Numbered from the stretch's first letter, positions 48,401 through 56,274 are shown. The stretch is 64,000 bases of DNA from Tardiphaga sp051811025 (GCF_051811025.1 NZ_JBPWQE010000001.1:4278001-4342000), one strand, 5' to 3'. Program-made: numbers and translations. The notes: generated by a model from the sequence alone, not told the origin.

Positions 48401-49565
48401 CAGCGGGATACCCGAAATAGATGAGTGCGCCGCTGCTTTCATAATGCGCGGCGAATCCGTCGAACTGCGCGACTATTTCTGCGATCATCCTGTGGAATGC
48501 CGTGATCAGATCATGGACATCTTCCGCATCGAGCCGATCGGAAAGCGAGCCGACCAATTTGCAGACAAGTATCGTCAACTGGCGTTGTTCGAGATCATCG
48601 ACGTTCGCCGCAGTTGCCGCGTACGTAGACGTGGGAAATGCTTCAGCGACGGCAGGCTTGGCATGCTGCGGCTCGAAGCCGTGCGCCTCTGGCGTGTTGG
48701 CCGCTCCACCGCTTCGGATTTCTGAGGCGAGCGCCCGCGTTGCAGCATCTGGCTCGGTGCTGAGCTCGCGCTTCAACATCGAAACGATATCTAGATAATA
48801 CGTCAGCGCTTCGGTTCTACGGCCCTTGGCGACGAGCGCCTGCATGATTAAACGGTGGACGTCTTCCCGCATGTTGTTGAGAGCATGGGCTCGTTGGCCA
48901 GCCTGCAAGGCTTGGTCGATACGGCCGGCGGTCAACTCTTGCCCGCCGATGCTGACCAGTGCGTTCAAAGCTAGTTCCTGGAGCCGCTCGCGTTCGCCGG
49001 CTAGCCACTCGCTCCAGCTCTCTTCGCTGACACCGATAATGTCATCCACAAATGGACCCCGGTAGAGATTTGCCGCCGTATGCATCGCATCGTGGCTACC
49101 ATCCCGGATGAGTGCCTCGAACCGGCCGACATCGCACGACACCACGGTTGGATTCAGGCATACGAACTCGCCATCGTTGTTGATGGCGTCCGAGCCAATA
49201 ACCTGACGAAGCTTGAAAAGGGCCTGCCGCAGGTTCTGCCGGGCCTGGGCGTCGAAGTGGGAGCCCCATAGGAGCGTCGAAAGCCGCTCGCGCGGCTGGG
49301 GCGCAGGCCCCATACAGCCCAGATAACTCAGCAGTGCAGCGAGCTTTTTGTTCGGCAGGCTTATTACGCCATCGGGCCCGGTCAGGACGAAGCGGCCCAG
49401 AAGTGAAAGATTGATCCTTGGGCTAACTGCTTCCACTGCTCGGCTTCCAGCTTTTCTCCAAGCTATAGCAGTTTTGGATGAAATCGATCTTGCCTCGCTC
49501 TCGTGGCTGCACGAGATGATCGGCGAGGTCACCGACCGTTTTGGACGACTGCAACACATTGTCAT
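45471..49565 (-). CDS. BTAD activator / degenerate class III cyclase / AAA-type ATPase / TPR regulator
   Basis: A 1364-residue cytoplasmic signalling protein. Order: winged helix (about 52-145, LGRFVLTGPDG...RQNLRQALFKLRQVIG), bacterial transcriptional activator domain (about 150-285), class III cyclase homology domain (about 328-500), STAND-like P-loop ATPase (Walker A GEPGIGKS at 552-559, Walker B LVVFEDVHWID), then a long TPR-like helical region. In the cyclase domain both metal-binding Asp are replaced: the usual FCDLVGS is VCKLVGS (Lys336), and the usual GDG is SSG (Ser378). It should not make cAMP; a nucleotide-sensing or structural role is inferred. The start has GAGGA 7 nt upstream and overlaps the stop of the preceding small gene (ATGA). 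It is probably a DNA-binding regulator with unknown targets. Confidence 0.88.
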   Translation of the reverse strand: MTMCCSRPKRSVTSPIISCSHESEARSISSKTAIAWRKAGSRAVEAVSPRINLSLLGRFVLTGPDGVISLPNKKLAALLSYLGCMGPAPQPRERLSTLLWGSHFDAQARQNLRQALFKLRQVIGSDAINNDGEFVCLNPTVVSCDVGRFEALIRDGSHDAMHTAANLYRGPFVDDIIGVSEESWSEWLAGERERLQELALNALVSIGGQELTAGRIDQALQAGQRAHALNNMREDVHRLIMQALVAKGRRTEALTYYLDIVSMLKRELSTEPDAATRALASEIRSGGAANTPEAHGFEPQHAKPAVAEAFPTSTYAATAANVDDLEQRQLTILVCKLVGSLSDRLDAEDVHDLITAFHRMIAEIVAQFDGFAAHYESSGALIYFGYPAAREHDAEQAVRAGRALLDAVGTLKTSFGTALQASAGIASGLVVVGKWRGAGNMQQRVAIGDTSDMATRLQAAAVPGEALIAASTRRLVGQMFDCRARDPIEVKGLPQPVEAWRVRGETAGVSRFEARRAGKLTPLVGRQEEIERLLRRWDQAKLGEGRVVLLSGEPGIGKSRIAESLLRRLDGEPHTRIRYFCSPHHAQSALHPFIAQLEQAAGFEPSSDFSAKLEKLEALLKPTAKNLPRDMALIAELLTLPTDGRYPALAVSPQQKREMTLAALLDQLDGLAAKSPILVVFEDVHWIDPTSLDLLDRLVARAANLPVLLAVTFRPELEPTWVGQPHVTMLLLSRLGRHDSAAIIGGVTKDKPLPDVVTDQILAHTDGVPLFIEELTRTLLDSRLLRETTDRYVLDGPLPPLAIPTTLQASLVARLDRLGTVKHVAQIGAAIGREFSHELIAAVSAMPPMDLHAALERLTASGLISRRGTSADATYAFKHALVQDAAYITMLRSRRRQLHADIANVLVERLAATVERLPEVVAHHFTEAGLASEAIDFWLKAGRLAHVRWALREAVEFFERALEVLATLPESRSTLEQGFDIRLDLRQLLVRLGEVGRALERLREAGTLAERMNDDGRRGRVCAVMTSMHGGLGELDDGLASGARALEIAGRLGDLRLRILATSFLSQVRFFRGDHARVVDLTTDNLSALPTGWALENFGIAAPPSVHDRGYLIMSLAELGRFAEAAGPAAEAIRLVAPLLDAYAVGWAHLTDGTVHLLRGEWAQARPGFERAMAVIRAGNLPLLLSLSVAFSAWNMAQLGDASEALSRLQEGEQLVERQVATGYVGNLGWLYPWLGRTALLLGRLDDAQRLGTHALKASLHQAGFAAHALHLLGEVATHPDRFDAERGETHFRRALVLAETRGMRPLVAHCKFGLGKLYRRRGPHAHAQKYFTSAAALYRTMDMPFWLQETEAEMQSDIRRSAS

Positions 49566-49750
49566 TTGCGATCCTCACACTGGAAAAGCCCGACACTGAG
49601 GTCCAATCCATCCGCTAGCGACAGCAGCCATACCAGCAGGACGGCGCCAAGGAGCAGCCCGATCTGCCGAAGAAATAATGTGCGCAGTGATGCCTTCGGA
49701 AACGCTCTAAAGAAAGCGCTTGCGACGATGTCGGTCGAGCGAGCTCGCAT
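49562..49750 (-). CDS. Small single-pass membrane protein coupled to the BTAD regulator
   Basis: A 62-residue protein. The ATG at 49750 has a near-ideal ribosome site (AAGGAGG, 5 nt spacing). A basic amphipathic N-terminus (RARSTDIVASAFFRAFPKAS) is followed by one membrane helix (about residues 29-46, IGLLLGAVLLVWLLSLA) and a short outer tail with one Cys. Its stop overlaps the start of the 1364-residue regulator, so their translation is coupled and the two products probably work together, for example as membrane anchor or sensor. No homologous family is recognised. A longer in-frame start at 49831 is less supported. Confidence 0.72.
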   Translation of the reverse strand: MRARSTDIVASAFFRAFPKASLRTLFLRQIGLLLGAVLLVWLLSLADGLDLSVGLFQCEDRK

Positions 49751-49853
49751 GAAGGCCTCCTTGTCCCAATGGCGGGACGGCGGCTCGCGCCGCTCCTCGT
49801 CCGATGTGTCCGGCGCAGCCCGCCGCCGCAATAACGCTCATCCATGGACTTGG

Positions 49854-49875
49854 GAACTACCTAGAAAGGTGGTCC
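49854..49875. promoter_or_regulatory. Regulator site 1 in the luxR / small-membrane-gene divergent promoter
   Basis: Read on the reverse strand this site holds ACCACCTTTCTAGGTAGTTC, identical over 20 bases to site 2 at 50827-50848 read on the forward strand. It is also an imperfect dyad (GAACTACCT-AGAA-AGGTGGTCC). It lies 104 bp before the membrane-gene start and 58 bp before luxR. Confidence 0.75.
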
Positions 49876-49932
49876 AATGTCCTTTATGTACGCGCGATGG
49901 TTTATGAGCTGCACGCTTTTGGGTAATCGGAC

Positions 49933-50724
49933 ATGAAGCCAACCACAAACTCCACCGATCTTCAGAACGTCTACGCTCTCTGGGATCATCTGGCCGACTA
50001 CTCTGCCGGCGACAGCGATGCCGCATTGACACACCTGCTAGGTGCATTGGCTACGATGCTATCGGCGAGCAATGTCCTATGGTCCGTGGTCGTGCGCCTG
50101 CCTACGCCCAAACGTGACGATCCCCTGCTGGGCTGGCGTCCCCGCCTCGTCCGACTGCTGGACCCGAAACCCGCAGTGGCAGCATCTGTACAGCAGCAGT
50201 TCGATGCGCTGTGGTCGACTAAGCTCGACCTTTCCCAGATACTCTCCGCATCGGGAGACGAGCCGTTCCGGGTCCGCCTGCTGTTCGACGCGCTGCCGCC
50301 GGAGTGGTTCGAGGGCGAGCACTATCAGCGACACTATCTGGACGTCGGCCACGCCGACAGCATCTCAGTGCGCATTGCACTCAATGATGATGTGAGAATT
50401 CGCCTGTTCGTCTTCCGCGATGCGCAGTCGCGCCGCTTCTCGGCCCAGGACGGCGAGCATCTGGGCTTTGTGATGCGTGGCTTGAGATGGTTCCACCGAC
50501 AACAACTGCTCGGCCACGGTCTGCTCATCGCCGACGCACCGCTAACCCCGGCGGAACGCAGGGTATTGCTCGCGCTCCTCGACGGGCAGATGGAAAGGCA
50601 GATCGCGCAGAAGCTTGATCAGAGCCCTAACACCACCCACTTTCACGTGAAGTCCATCTACGCCAAATTCGGCGTGCGCAACCGCGCGGCGCTCGCGGCG
50701 CTGTGGCTCGGCAAGCTTCGATGA
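49933..50724 (+). CDS. LuxR-type transcriptional regulator
   Basis: A 263-residue protein. The last 65 residues form the LuxR/NarL helix-turn-helix (LTPAERRVLLALLDGQMERQIAQKLDQSPNTTHFHVKSIYAKFGVRNRAALAALWL). The first 190 residues have no recognised receiver, PAS or autoinducer-binding signature. The C-terminus is shared with the IS30 chimera at 44758-45096. It is divergent from the membrane protein/BTAD operon and upstream of the autotransporter. Matching 20-bp sites before both suggest that it controls them and itself. Confidence 0.88.
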   Translation: MKPTTNSTDLQNVYALWDHLADYSAGDSDAALTHLLGALATMLSASNVLWSVVVRLPTPKRDDPLLGWRPRLVRLLDPKPAVAASVQQQFDALWSTKLDLSQILSASGDEPFRVRLLFDALPPEWFEGEHYQRHYLDVGHADSISVRIALNDDVRIRLFVFRDAQSRRFSAQDGEHLGFVMRGLRWFHRQQLLGHGLLIADAPLTPAERRVLLALLDGQMERQIAQKLDQSPNTTHFHVKSIYAKFGVRNRAALAALWLGKLR

Positions 50725-51303
50725 GCAGGGCCAGAGCTGTAACCTGTCGACTGCACTACCACCCGCCCGAAGGCCAGTCTTCGCTTAGGCAGGTCGATGG
50801 CCTGCGCGGGCATACATAAGCACAGCGAACCACCTTTCTAGGTAGTTCTCAGACGCATCAGGTAGCGCGATATTCAGCACGGGTGCTGGGAAGACGGATT
50901 CTCTCACCGCGCGATATGGGAGTTATAACGATGCGCACACGGGCGCGAGCCGGCGAGAAATGCCAGGCGACGACCGGACGAAGAGGCGATGGCCTCCCGG
51001 CTCTTTCATCGTCCTGTCATGCGCTGTTCTGACTGCAGTCAACCTCTCCTGACGAGCCGTTTGAGCAACTTGCACGAAATCACTCCCACACGAGAAATAC
51101 TAACGCTGAAATGACGGTCCACTGACGGCGTAGACGTACCGGAATGCCCTTATGCGCGTTCGTCACCGTCGCCGGTCAGCTCTGTAGCGCTGCGTTCTCT
51201 GGCTATTCGTAAAGCTGGGTTAGCCGTCTTGCCGCCGCTCTTTCGAGGCGACTGACGGGACTTCTTGTCGAAGCAAATGCGCTTGGCGTTTTGGAGTTAA
51301 GTT
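50725..51303. other. Long leader/promoter region of the autotransporter gene
   Basis: About 580 bp without a supported gene. It contains regulator site 2 and ends with GGAG 6-9 nt before the autotransporter ATG. If transcription starts just after site 2, the mRNA leader would be about 430 nt, long enough for post-transcriptional control. Confidence 0.55.
50827..50848 (+). promoter_or_regulatory. Regulator site 2 upstream of the autotransporter
   Basis: GAACCACCTTTCTAGG followed by TAGTTC shares 20 identical bases with site 1. Similarity continues beyond it: in both places CA follows one base after the motif, then CAT and GCG at the same spacing. The conserved orientation is towards the autotransporter gene here and towards the membrane-protein operon at site 1. 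Confidence 0.75.
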
Positions 51304-54300
51304 ATGAAGTGCAGGCTCGGTTCGAAGACGTTGCTGCAGACGGCGCTATTGCTTACCGGGAAGCACGTAACCAATTGCCCTGAGTCTTACGGCGAAAGGT
51401 CGAGCCCCCGGGCCGCGTCCGCCGCATCAAAAACTATTCGCCCCGTCACCTGGCTTGGTTCAACCGCGCTGCTGGCGTCGCTGGCCGGGACGGTCGTGCC
51501 ATCGGAGGCGCTCGCGGCCTGTGTCGGCGAGAACACCGGCAGCGTGACCTGCGATGCGGCCAACCCGGCGACCGGCGGCATGCTGATCACGAGTTTTGCC
51601 GGCACAACGGTCGTCACCGTCAATCCGGGCGCGCAGATCGACACCGGCCCCGCCAGCGTGACAGTGACCGCTCCCGGCAGCCTGACCTTCACCCACAGCG
51701 ACACGATCTTCGGCATCCCCCAGATTGTGACCCTCAGCAACGATTTCGGGGACATCAGCTATGTCGGCAATGCCGCGACGAACGCGGTCAATGCGCAAGG
51801 CACCACTGGCACGATCGACATTCTCAATACTGCGGCGATCGGCACCGGAGGCCTCGCGGCGCTGACGACAGGCAACGGCAAGATCCAGATCAATTCCAAC
51901 GCCACCGTGAACGGTACCATCTTCGGACAGTCCAGCGGCGGCGACGTCTTCATCACTGGATCCGGCAGCGTCACATCCACAACCGCCGGCATCAGCGCCA
52001 CGACCGTCGGCGTGGGCAACGCGACCATCACTTACAGCGGGCCTATCACATCGGTGGATGCCGCCCTCTTTGCGTCGACTTTCGACGGAAACGCCACCGT
52101 GACCGGGTCCGGCAGCGTGACAAGCGCCGACACTGCCGGCGCCATCAAGGCGTGGGTGGCCGGCAACGGCCCCGGCAATGCGCTGATTGCCTGGAACGGC
52201 GCCGTCAACAACACCGCCGGCGGCGCGGGCCTCTCTGCGAGCGCTGATGCGGGATCGGCCACGGTGAACGTCCTGGGGAACGTCACATCGACCAACGCCG
52301 CGGCTGTGCGGGCTTCCAGCGGAACTGGGACTGCCACCGTGACCGTTGCCAACGATGTAACGCTCAAGGGTGGCTTTCAGAACGCCATCGATGTTGGTTC
52401 ACCCTTCGGCAATGTAAATCTCGTTGTCGGCGATGGAGCGTCCATCAGCGCAGGCATTGACGCTATCTTTGCCCATACGATCACCGGCAACACCACGGCC
52501 ACGATCGGTGCCGGAACCGTTGTCAGCGCCGCAATAGGAGGAGGACTCGTCCTCCAGGCGCCGGGTGGCAACACCACGGCGACGATCGGCGCCGGAGCCA
52601 TTATCAGCGGCGAAGGAGGCATCGGCATCGACACAGGCAGCGGCTCGCTGACGATCGGAAACGGCGCGAGCGTCACAGGAACGGGCGGAGTTGGTGTCAT
52701 CGTGCAGAGCAAAGGCGGCTTCACGCTGTTCAATGCTGGCATCATCAGCGGTCAAACGGCTGCGATACACCTCGCACACTTTACACCGATCGGCGATCCC
52801 ACGACGCTGACGCTGGCGCCGACGTCGGTCATCGTAGGCCAGGTGATTGGCGGCGCCAGCCCGTTTCAGATCGCTCTGGGTTACGTGCCGGGTGTTGCCG
52901 ACATCTTGCAGCTCGGCGGCACCGGAACGGGCAGCTTCGACATCTCGCAGGTCAGCGACGCCGGGCAATATTCCGGCTTCGGCACCTTCAACAAGGTCGA
53001 CTCGTCGAACTGGATCCTGACCGGCACCAGCAGCTTCGCCGGTCCGATCGCCGTTAACGGCGGCACGCTGTCAGTCAACGGCGACATCACCTCGGCCGGC
53101 GGCCTGACGGTGAATCCCGGCGGCACGCTCGGCGGCAACGGCATCGTCGGCAACACGCTGATCAACGGCGGCACGCTGGCGCCCGGCAACTCGATCGGCA
53201 CGCTCACCGTCAGCGGCAGCCTGACGATGACGGCGGCATCGACCTATCTGGTGCAGATTTCCGGAGCGGCCTCGGACAAGACCAACATCACGGGCGTTGC
53301 CATGATCGGCGGCAAGGTGACGGTCGATCCGCTGCGCCCACTCGGCGTCACCACGACCTACACGATCCTGAATGCCGGCACGCTGACCGGCACGTTCGAT
53401 AGCGTCAGCATTGACAACTTCTTTGCTCGCAATGCCCGGCTCAGCTATGTCGGCAACGAGGTGCTGCTGACGCTCGATCCCGGATTACTCAGTTCAATCC
53501 TGCCCGGCAATGCCAGCACCAATCAGCGTAACGTCGCCGGCGCGATCGACAATGCGATCATCGGCGGCGCAGCGTTGCCGAGCGGCTTCAACGCGCTGTA
53601 CCTGCTGTCCGGCAACGAGCTGCTAGCTAGACTGACGCAGGCATCCGGCGAAACAGCCACCGGCACCCAGCAGACCAGTTTCGACGCCATGACCCAGTTC
53701 ATGGGCGTGATGACCGATCCGTTCACCGCAGGCCGCGGCACGTCGGAAGCCGCTGCGATGGGCTACGCCGACGAGACGCTGGCCTATGCCGCAAAGCGCA
53801 GCCCGAGTGATGCGCTGGCGGCGATCTATCGCAAAGCTTCGCCAATGGCACCTGCGTTTCGGGAACGCTGGAACGTGTGGGCAGCGGCCTTCGGCGGCTC
53901 GCGCAACACCGACGGCAATACGGTGGTCGGTTCGAACGATACCCGGTCGAGCATCGGCGGCGTCGCGGTCGGCGCCGACTACTGGTTCTCGCCCAATACG
54001 CTGGCGGGCTTCTCGCTGGCTGGCGGCGGCACCAACTTCTCGGTGGCCAATAGCGGCTCGGGCCGCAGCGACCTGTTTCAGGCGGGTGCGTTCGTGCGCC
54101 ATACAGTCGGATCAGCTTACATCACAGCAGCGGCAGCCTATGCGTGGCAGGATATCACCACCGATCGTGTCGTCGGCGGCGATCGGCTGCGCGCGCAGTT
54201 CAATGCCAACAGCTATTCGGGTCGCATCGAAGGCGGCAATCGTTACCTGATGTCGTGGCTGGGCGGCATCGGCCTTACGCCTTATGCCGCGGCGCAGGTT

Positions 54301-54702
54301 ACAGCGCTCGATTTGCCGTCCTATGCAGAGACTGCCGGCGGCGGCGCCAACACCTTCGCGCTGGCCTATGCTGGCAAGACGGTGACCAGCACCCGCAGCG
54401 AACTCGGCTTCCGCACCGACAAGTCGTTTGCCGTGACTGACGCGATCCTGACGCTGCGCGGCCGCGTCGCATGGGCGCACGACTTCAATAGCGACCGTTC
54501 GGCTTCGGCGACGTTCCAGACGCTGCCCGGTGCGAGTTTCGTCGTCAACGGCGCGGCGCAGGCGCGCGATGCCGCGTTGACGACCGCATCCGCGGAGATG
54601 AAGTGGATGAACGGTTGGGCCGTCGCCGGCACCTTTGAAGGCGAGTTCTCCGATGTCACGCGCAGCTACGCCGGCAAGGGCGTGGTGCGGTACGCATGGT
54701 GA
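51304..54702 (+). CDS. Large autotransporter (type Va) adhesin-like protein
   Basis: An 1132-residue outer-membrane protein. An extended signal region (about 1-72) ends near Ser-Glu-Ala-Leu-Ala-Ala. The passenger (about 73-850) is a Gly/Thr/Asn-rich beta-helix with repeated TATIGAG and NGGTL units; the autotransporter-associated repeat around NGGTLAPGNSIGTLTVSGSL precedes the barrel. The beta-barrel domain (about 855-1132, from RWNVWAAAFGG) ends Val-Arg-Tyr-Ala-Trp, the usual terminal aromatic. One cysteine pair lies near the mature N-terminus. The passenger would be displayed at the surface, for adhesion or aggregation. It lies downstream of the LuxR gene and shares its putative site. Confidence 0.92.
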   Translation: MKCRLGSKTLLQTALLLTGKHVTNCPESYGERSSPRAASAASKTIRPVTWLGSTALLASLAGTVVPSEALAACVGENTGSVTCDAANPATGGMLITSFAGTTVVTVNPGAQIDTGPASVTVTAPGSLTFTHSDTIFGIPQIVTLSNDFGDISYVGNAATNAVNAQGTTGTIDILNTAAIGTGGLAALTTGNGKIQINSNATVNGTIFGQSSGGDVFITGSGSVTSTTAGISATTVGVGNATITYSGPITSVDAALFASTFDGNATVTGSGSVTSADTAGAIKAWVAGNGPGNALIAWNGAVNNTAGGAGLSASADAGSATVNVLGNVTSTNAAAVRASSGTGTATVTVANDVTLKGGFQNAIDVGSPFGNVNLVVGDGASISAGIDAIFAHTITGNTTATIGAGTVVSAAIGGGLVLQAPGGNTTATIGAGAIISGEGGIGIDTGSGSLTIGNGASVTGTGGVGVIVQSKGGFTLFNAGIISGQTAAIHLAHFTPIGDPTTLTLAPTSVIVGQVIGGASPFQIALGYVPGVADILQLGGTGTGSFDISQVSDAGQYSGFGTFNKVDSSNWILTGTSSFAGPIAVNGGTLSVNGDITSAGGLTVNPGGTLGGNGIVGNTLINGGTLAPGNSIGTLTVSGSLTMTAASTYLVQISGAASDKTNITGVAMIGGKVTVDPLRPLGVTTTYTILNAGTLTGTFDSVSIDNFFARNARLSYVGNEVLLTLDPGLLSSILPGNASTNQRNVAGAIDNAIIGGAALPSGFNALYLLSGNELLARLTQASGETATGTQQTSFDAMTQFMGVMTDPFTAGRGTSEAAAMGYADETLAYAAKRSPSDALAAIYRKASPMAPAFRERWNVWAAAFGGSRNTDGNTVVGSNDTRSSIGGVAVGADYWFSPNTLAGFSLAGGGTNFSVANSGSGRSDLFQAGAFVRHTVGSAYITAAAAYAWQDITTDRVVGGDRLRAQFNANSYSGRIEGGNRYLMSWLGGIGLTPYAAAQVTALDLPSYAETAGGGANTFALAYAGKTVTSTRSELGFRTDKSFAVTDAILTLRGRVAWAHDFNSDRSASATFQTLPGASFVVNGAAQARDAALTTASAEMKWMNGWAVAGTFEGEFSDVTRSYAGKGVVRYAW

Positions 54703-54723
54703 AATGCCGAGGCGTCCGCCGAT

Positions 54724-54747
54724 CCTCGCTTCTGGCGCAAGGCGGTC
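54724..54747. repeat. Dispersed palindrome, copy
   Basis: CCTCGCT-TCTGGCGCAA-GGCGGTC is a degenerate copy of the 35234-35257 element, in the short gap between the autotransporter and the next small gene. Confidence 0.55.
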
Positions 54748-54766
54748 TCGGCGACCTGCGTCGTGG

Positions 54767-54979
54767 CTACCCGACGCGTAAGCTATATTTCTTATCGACG
54801 ATTGGTGGCGCTGCGACGAGCCGAACGGTCCATTTGGTCGCAGACGCATCCATTACGATTGACTTGACCGATCCCGTGAGCGTCTGGCCATTGAGCTGAA
54901 GCGCGCGCGGTAACCCATGGTACTGGGCCAGCCGAGCTCGTCTGGCTTCGACGAAGTCGGTGATTTCGATGACCTGCAT
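54767..54979 (-). CDS. Small hypothetical protein
   Basis: A 70-residue protein with GGAG 7 nt before its ATG. It has a helical start (MQVIEITDFVEARRARLAQYHGL) and a beta-rich rest (LNGQTLTGSVKSIVMDASATKWTVRLVAA). The pattern of alternating hydrophobic residues suggests a compact fold. No known domain is recognised. It is convergent with the autotransporter. Confidence 0.6.
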   Translation of the reverse strand: MQVIEITDFVEARRARLAQYHGLPRALQLNGQTLTGSVKSIVMDASATKWTVRLVAAPPIVDKKYSLRVG

Positions 54980-55045
54980 ATGCGCTCCAGATTGGATGCG
55001 GTACTCCAGACAAGGTCCGCAGCTAACAGAGGTAGCATTGCATGG

Positions 55046-55309
55046 TTAACGAAACATCGTGCCTGCAAGCAACTCTGACGCCGGCGGCAGCTCAACGGGC
55101 GGAATTGACATCCAGACTTTAGGGCCGCGGATGAGCGCCCTTGGTCCTTCATTGTCGCAAATCAGCCACTCGGTCTCGTCCCAGATCACGAGGCAAGGGA
55201 ATTCCTGAGGCAGCTTTTCCTTGTTGCCCCTTATCCAAGTCCCGCCGGCAACGATGATCCGCTCATCATTCTTCGGTGCGGTGCTGATCGGCTGCCAACC
55301 TTCGCTCAT
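55046..55309 (-). CDS. DUF551-like small protein
   Basis: An 87-residue protein. The start GWQPISTAPKNDERIIVAGG matches the WQPIsTAPKd hallmark of DUF551, a domain frequent in phage and plasmid genes and of unknown function. The C-terminus has WMSIPPVELPP, also typical (the W..lP.pP block). It suggests a phage-derived or laterally acquired gene, but no other phage gene is visible nearby. Confidence 0.75.
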   Translation of the reverse strand: MSEGWQPISTAPKNDERIIVAGGTWIRGNKEKLPQEFPCLVIWDETEWLICDNEGPRALIRGPKVWMSIPPVELPPASELLAGTMFR

Positions 55310-55512
55310 TCTGTAGATCCTTCGACAAAGTCCGTGCGAATCAAGCGCGCGGTGACTCAGTTAGAGGGAGGGAGACCGGAGCGCCACAAGGAACTCGCGG
55401 TGAATGCAGCAGATATCCACGGCAATGGTGACAATCATCCCTTTCGCGTGCCGGAATACGGCGGGTTCGCGAATTTGATTGACCGCGGCAGCGATGAGCG
55501 CATGGTTGAACG

Positions 55513-55851
55513 ATGCCTTTCAAACTCATCCCGGACGTCAAGTCGAAGCAAAGAGATTGCTGGTTGATCCTCGAATTTAGTGGAGAGCCGATTTCCCTGT
55601 CGTTCGACGATGCAATCGAGTTCAAGATTCAGATCAACCACATTCAGGAAACGGCAAGACCTAATGATCGCAAGATTGTGAGCGAAGTCGCGAACTGGTC
55701 GGCTCAAGTCGTTCCGAACTCGGGCGGCTTCGGGATCGTCTTTGAACATTCGCCGACGTCGACAACCAAGCTTTGGCTCAATGTGGATCAAGCGATTCGC
55801 TTTTCTGCAGAACTCCAGAAATTCATCGATATCGCCGGGAGCCGAAGTTGA
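55513..55851 (+). CDS. Hypothetical protein, first of a two-gene overlap
   Basis: A 112-residue soluble protein with mixed alpha/beta pattern (DCWLILEFSGEPISLSFDDAIEFKIQINHIQE and TKLWLNVDQAIRFSAELQKFIDIA). No known domain is recognised. Its stop overlaps the next start by 4 bp (TTGA), so the two are translationally coupled. The 200 bp upstream hold no recognised promoter. Confidence 0.65.
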   Translation: MPFKLIPDVKSKQRDCWLILEFSGEPISLSFDDAIEFKIQINHIQETARPNDRKIVSEVANWSAQVVPNSGGFGIVFEHSPTSTTKLWLNVDQAIRFSAELQKFIDIAGSRS

Positions 55852-56057
55852 AGGGATTTTGGCTGGGTCACGTCGAACTGGTGCTGGCTGGTGTGAAGTA
55901 CGAAGCCCGGTATGAAATCGTAGATGAAATGATCCATCTTTCGGTCGTTGACGAGCTTATGGTGGTCGCGGAACCGCTGCCGGGAGCGACGTATGAAGAG
56001 AGTGCTCTCCATGCACTCGAGCAATTTGCTACCGGCAACACCGTTGCGCGATACTGA
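55848..56057 (+). CDS. Small hypothetical protein coupled to the preceding gene
   Basis: A 69-residue protein from a TTG at 55848, inside the stop of the upstream gene, with GGGAG 8 nt before it. The sequence has three beta-like strands (FWLGHVELVLAG, KYEARYEIVDEMIHL, LMVVAEPLPG) and a C-terminal helix (ESALHALEQFAT). The length and overlap favour a real gene; the function is unknown. Confidence 0.6.
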   Translation: MKGFWLGHVELVLAGVKYEARYEIVDEMIHLSVVDELMVVAEPLPGATYEESALHALEQFATGNTVARY

Positions 56058-56085
56058 CGTCGAGACGCTGCTTGCCGGAGTCGCA

Positions 56086-56274
56086 TCACTCGGCAGCGAA
56101 TTTGCCCGCGTCGGTCGCTTCGTAGGCGATATCCGTTTTGTTCATGATCACGGGCGATAGCCAGCCAAGATCGACGAGGCGCTGATACCTGGTCCGATCA
56201 ATATTGCCGGCGGTGTACTTTGCGCCTCCATGCGAGACGATTTCCCGGATCAGTTCGAGGTCTTCGTGATTCAT
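56086..56274 (-). CDS. Small winged-helix-like hypothetical protein
   Basis: A 62-residue protein. MNHEDLELIREIVSHGGAKYTAGNIDRTRYQRLVDLGWL reads like a winged-helix/MarR-type half domain (helix, turn with a Gly-Gly-Ala-Lys start, recognition helix) ending in YEATDAGKFAAE, a typical wing sequence (TeaG). It may bind DNA or be a remnant of a larger regulator. It lies upstream of the GH130 gene, in the opposite direction to the pair before it. Confidence 0.6.
   Translation of the reverse strand: MNHEDLELIREIVSHGGAKYTAGNIDRTRYQRLVDLGWLSPVIMNKTDIAYEATDAGKFAAE

Noticed and set aside
54112..54849. 245-codon reverse frame opposite the autotransporter barrel
   Set aside because: It is antisense to the strongly supported beta-barrel coding sequence.
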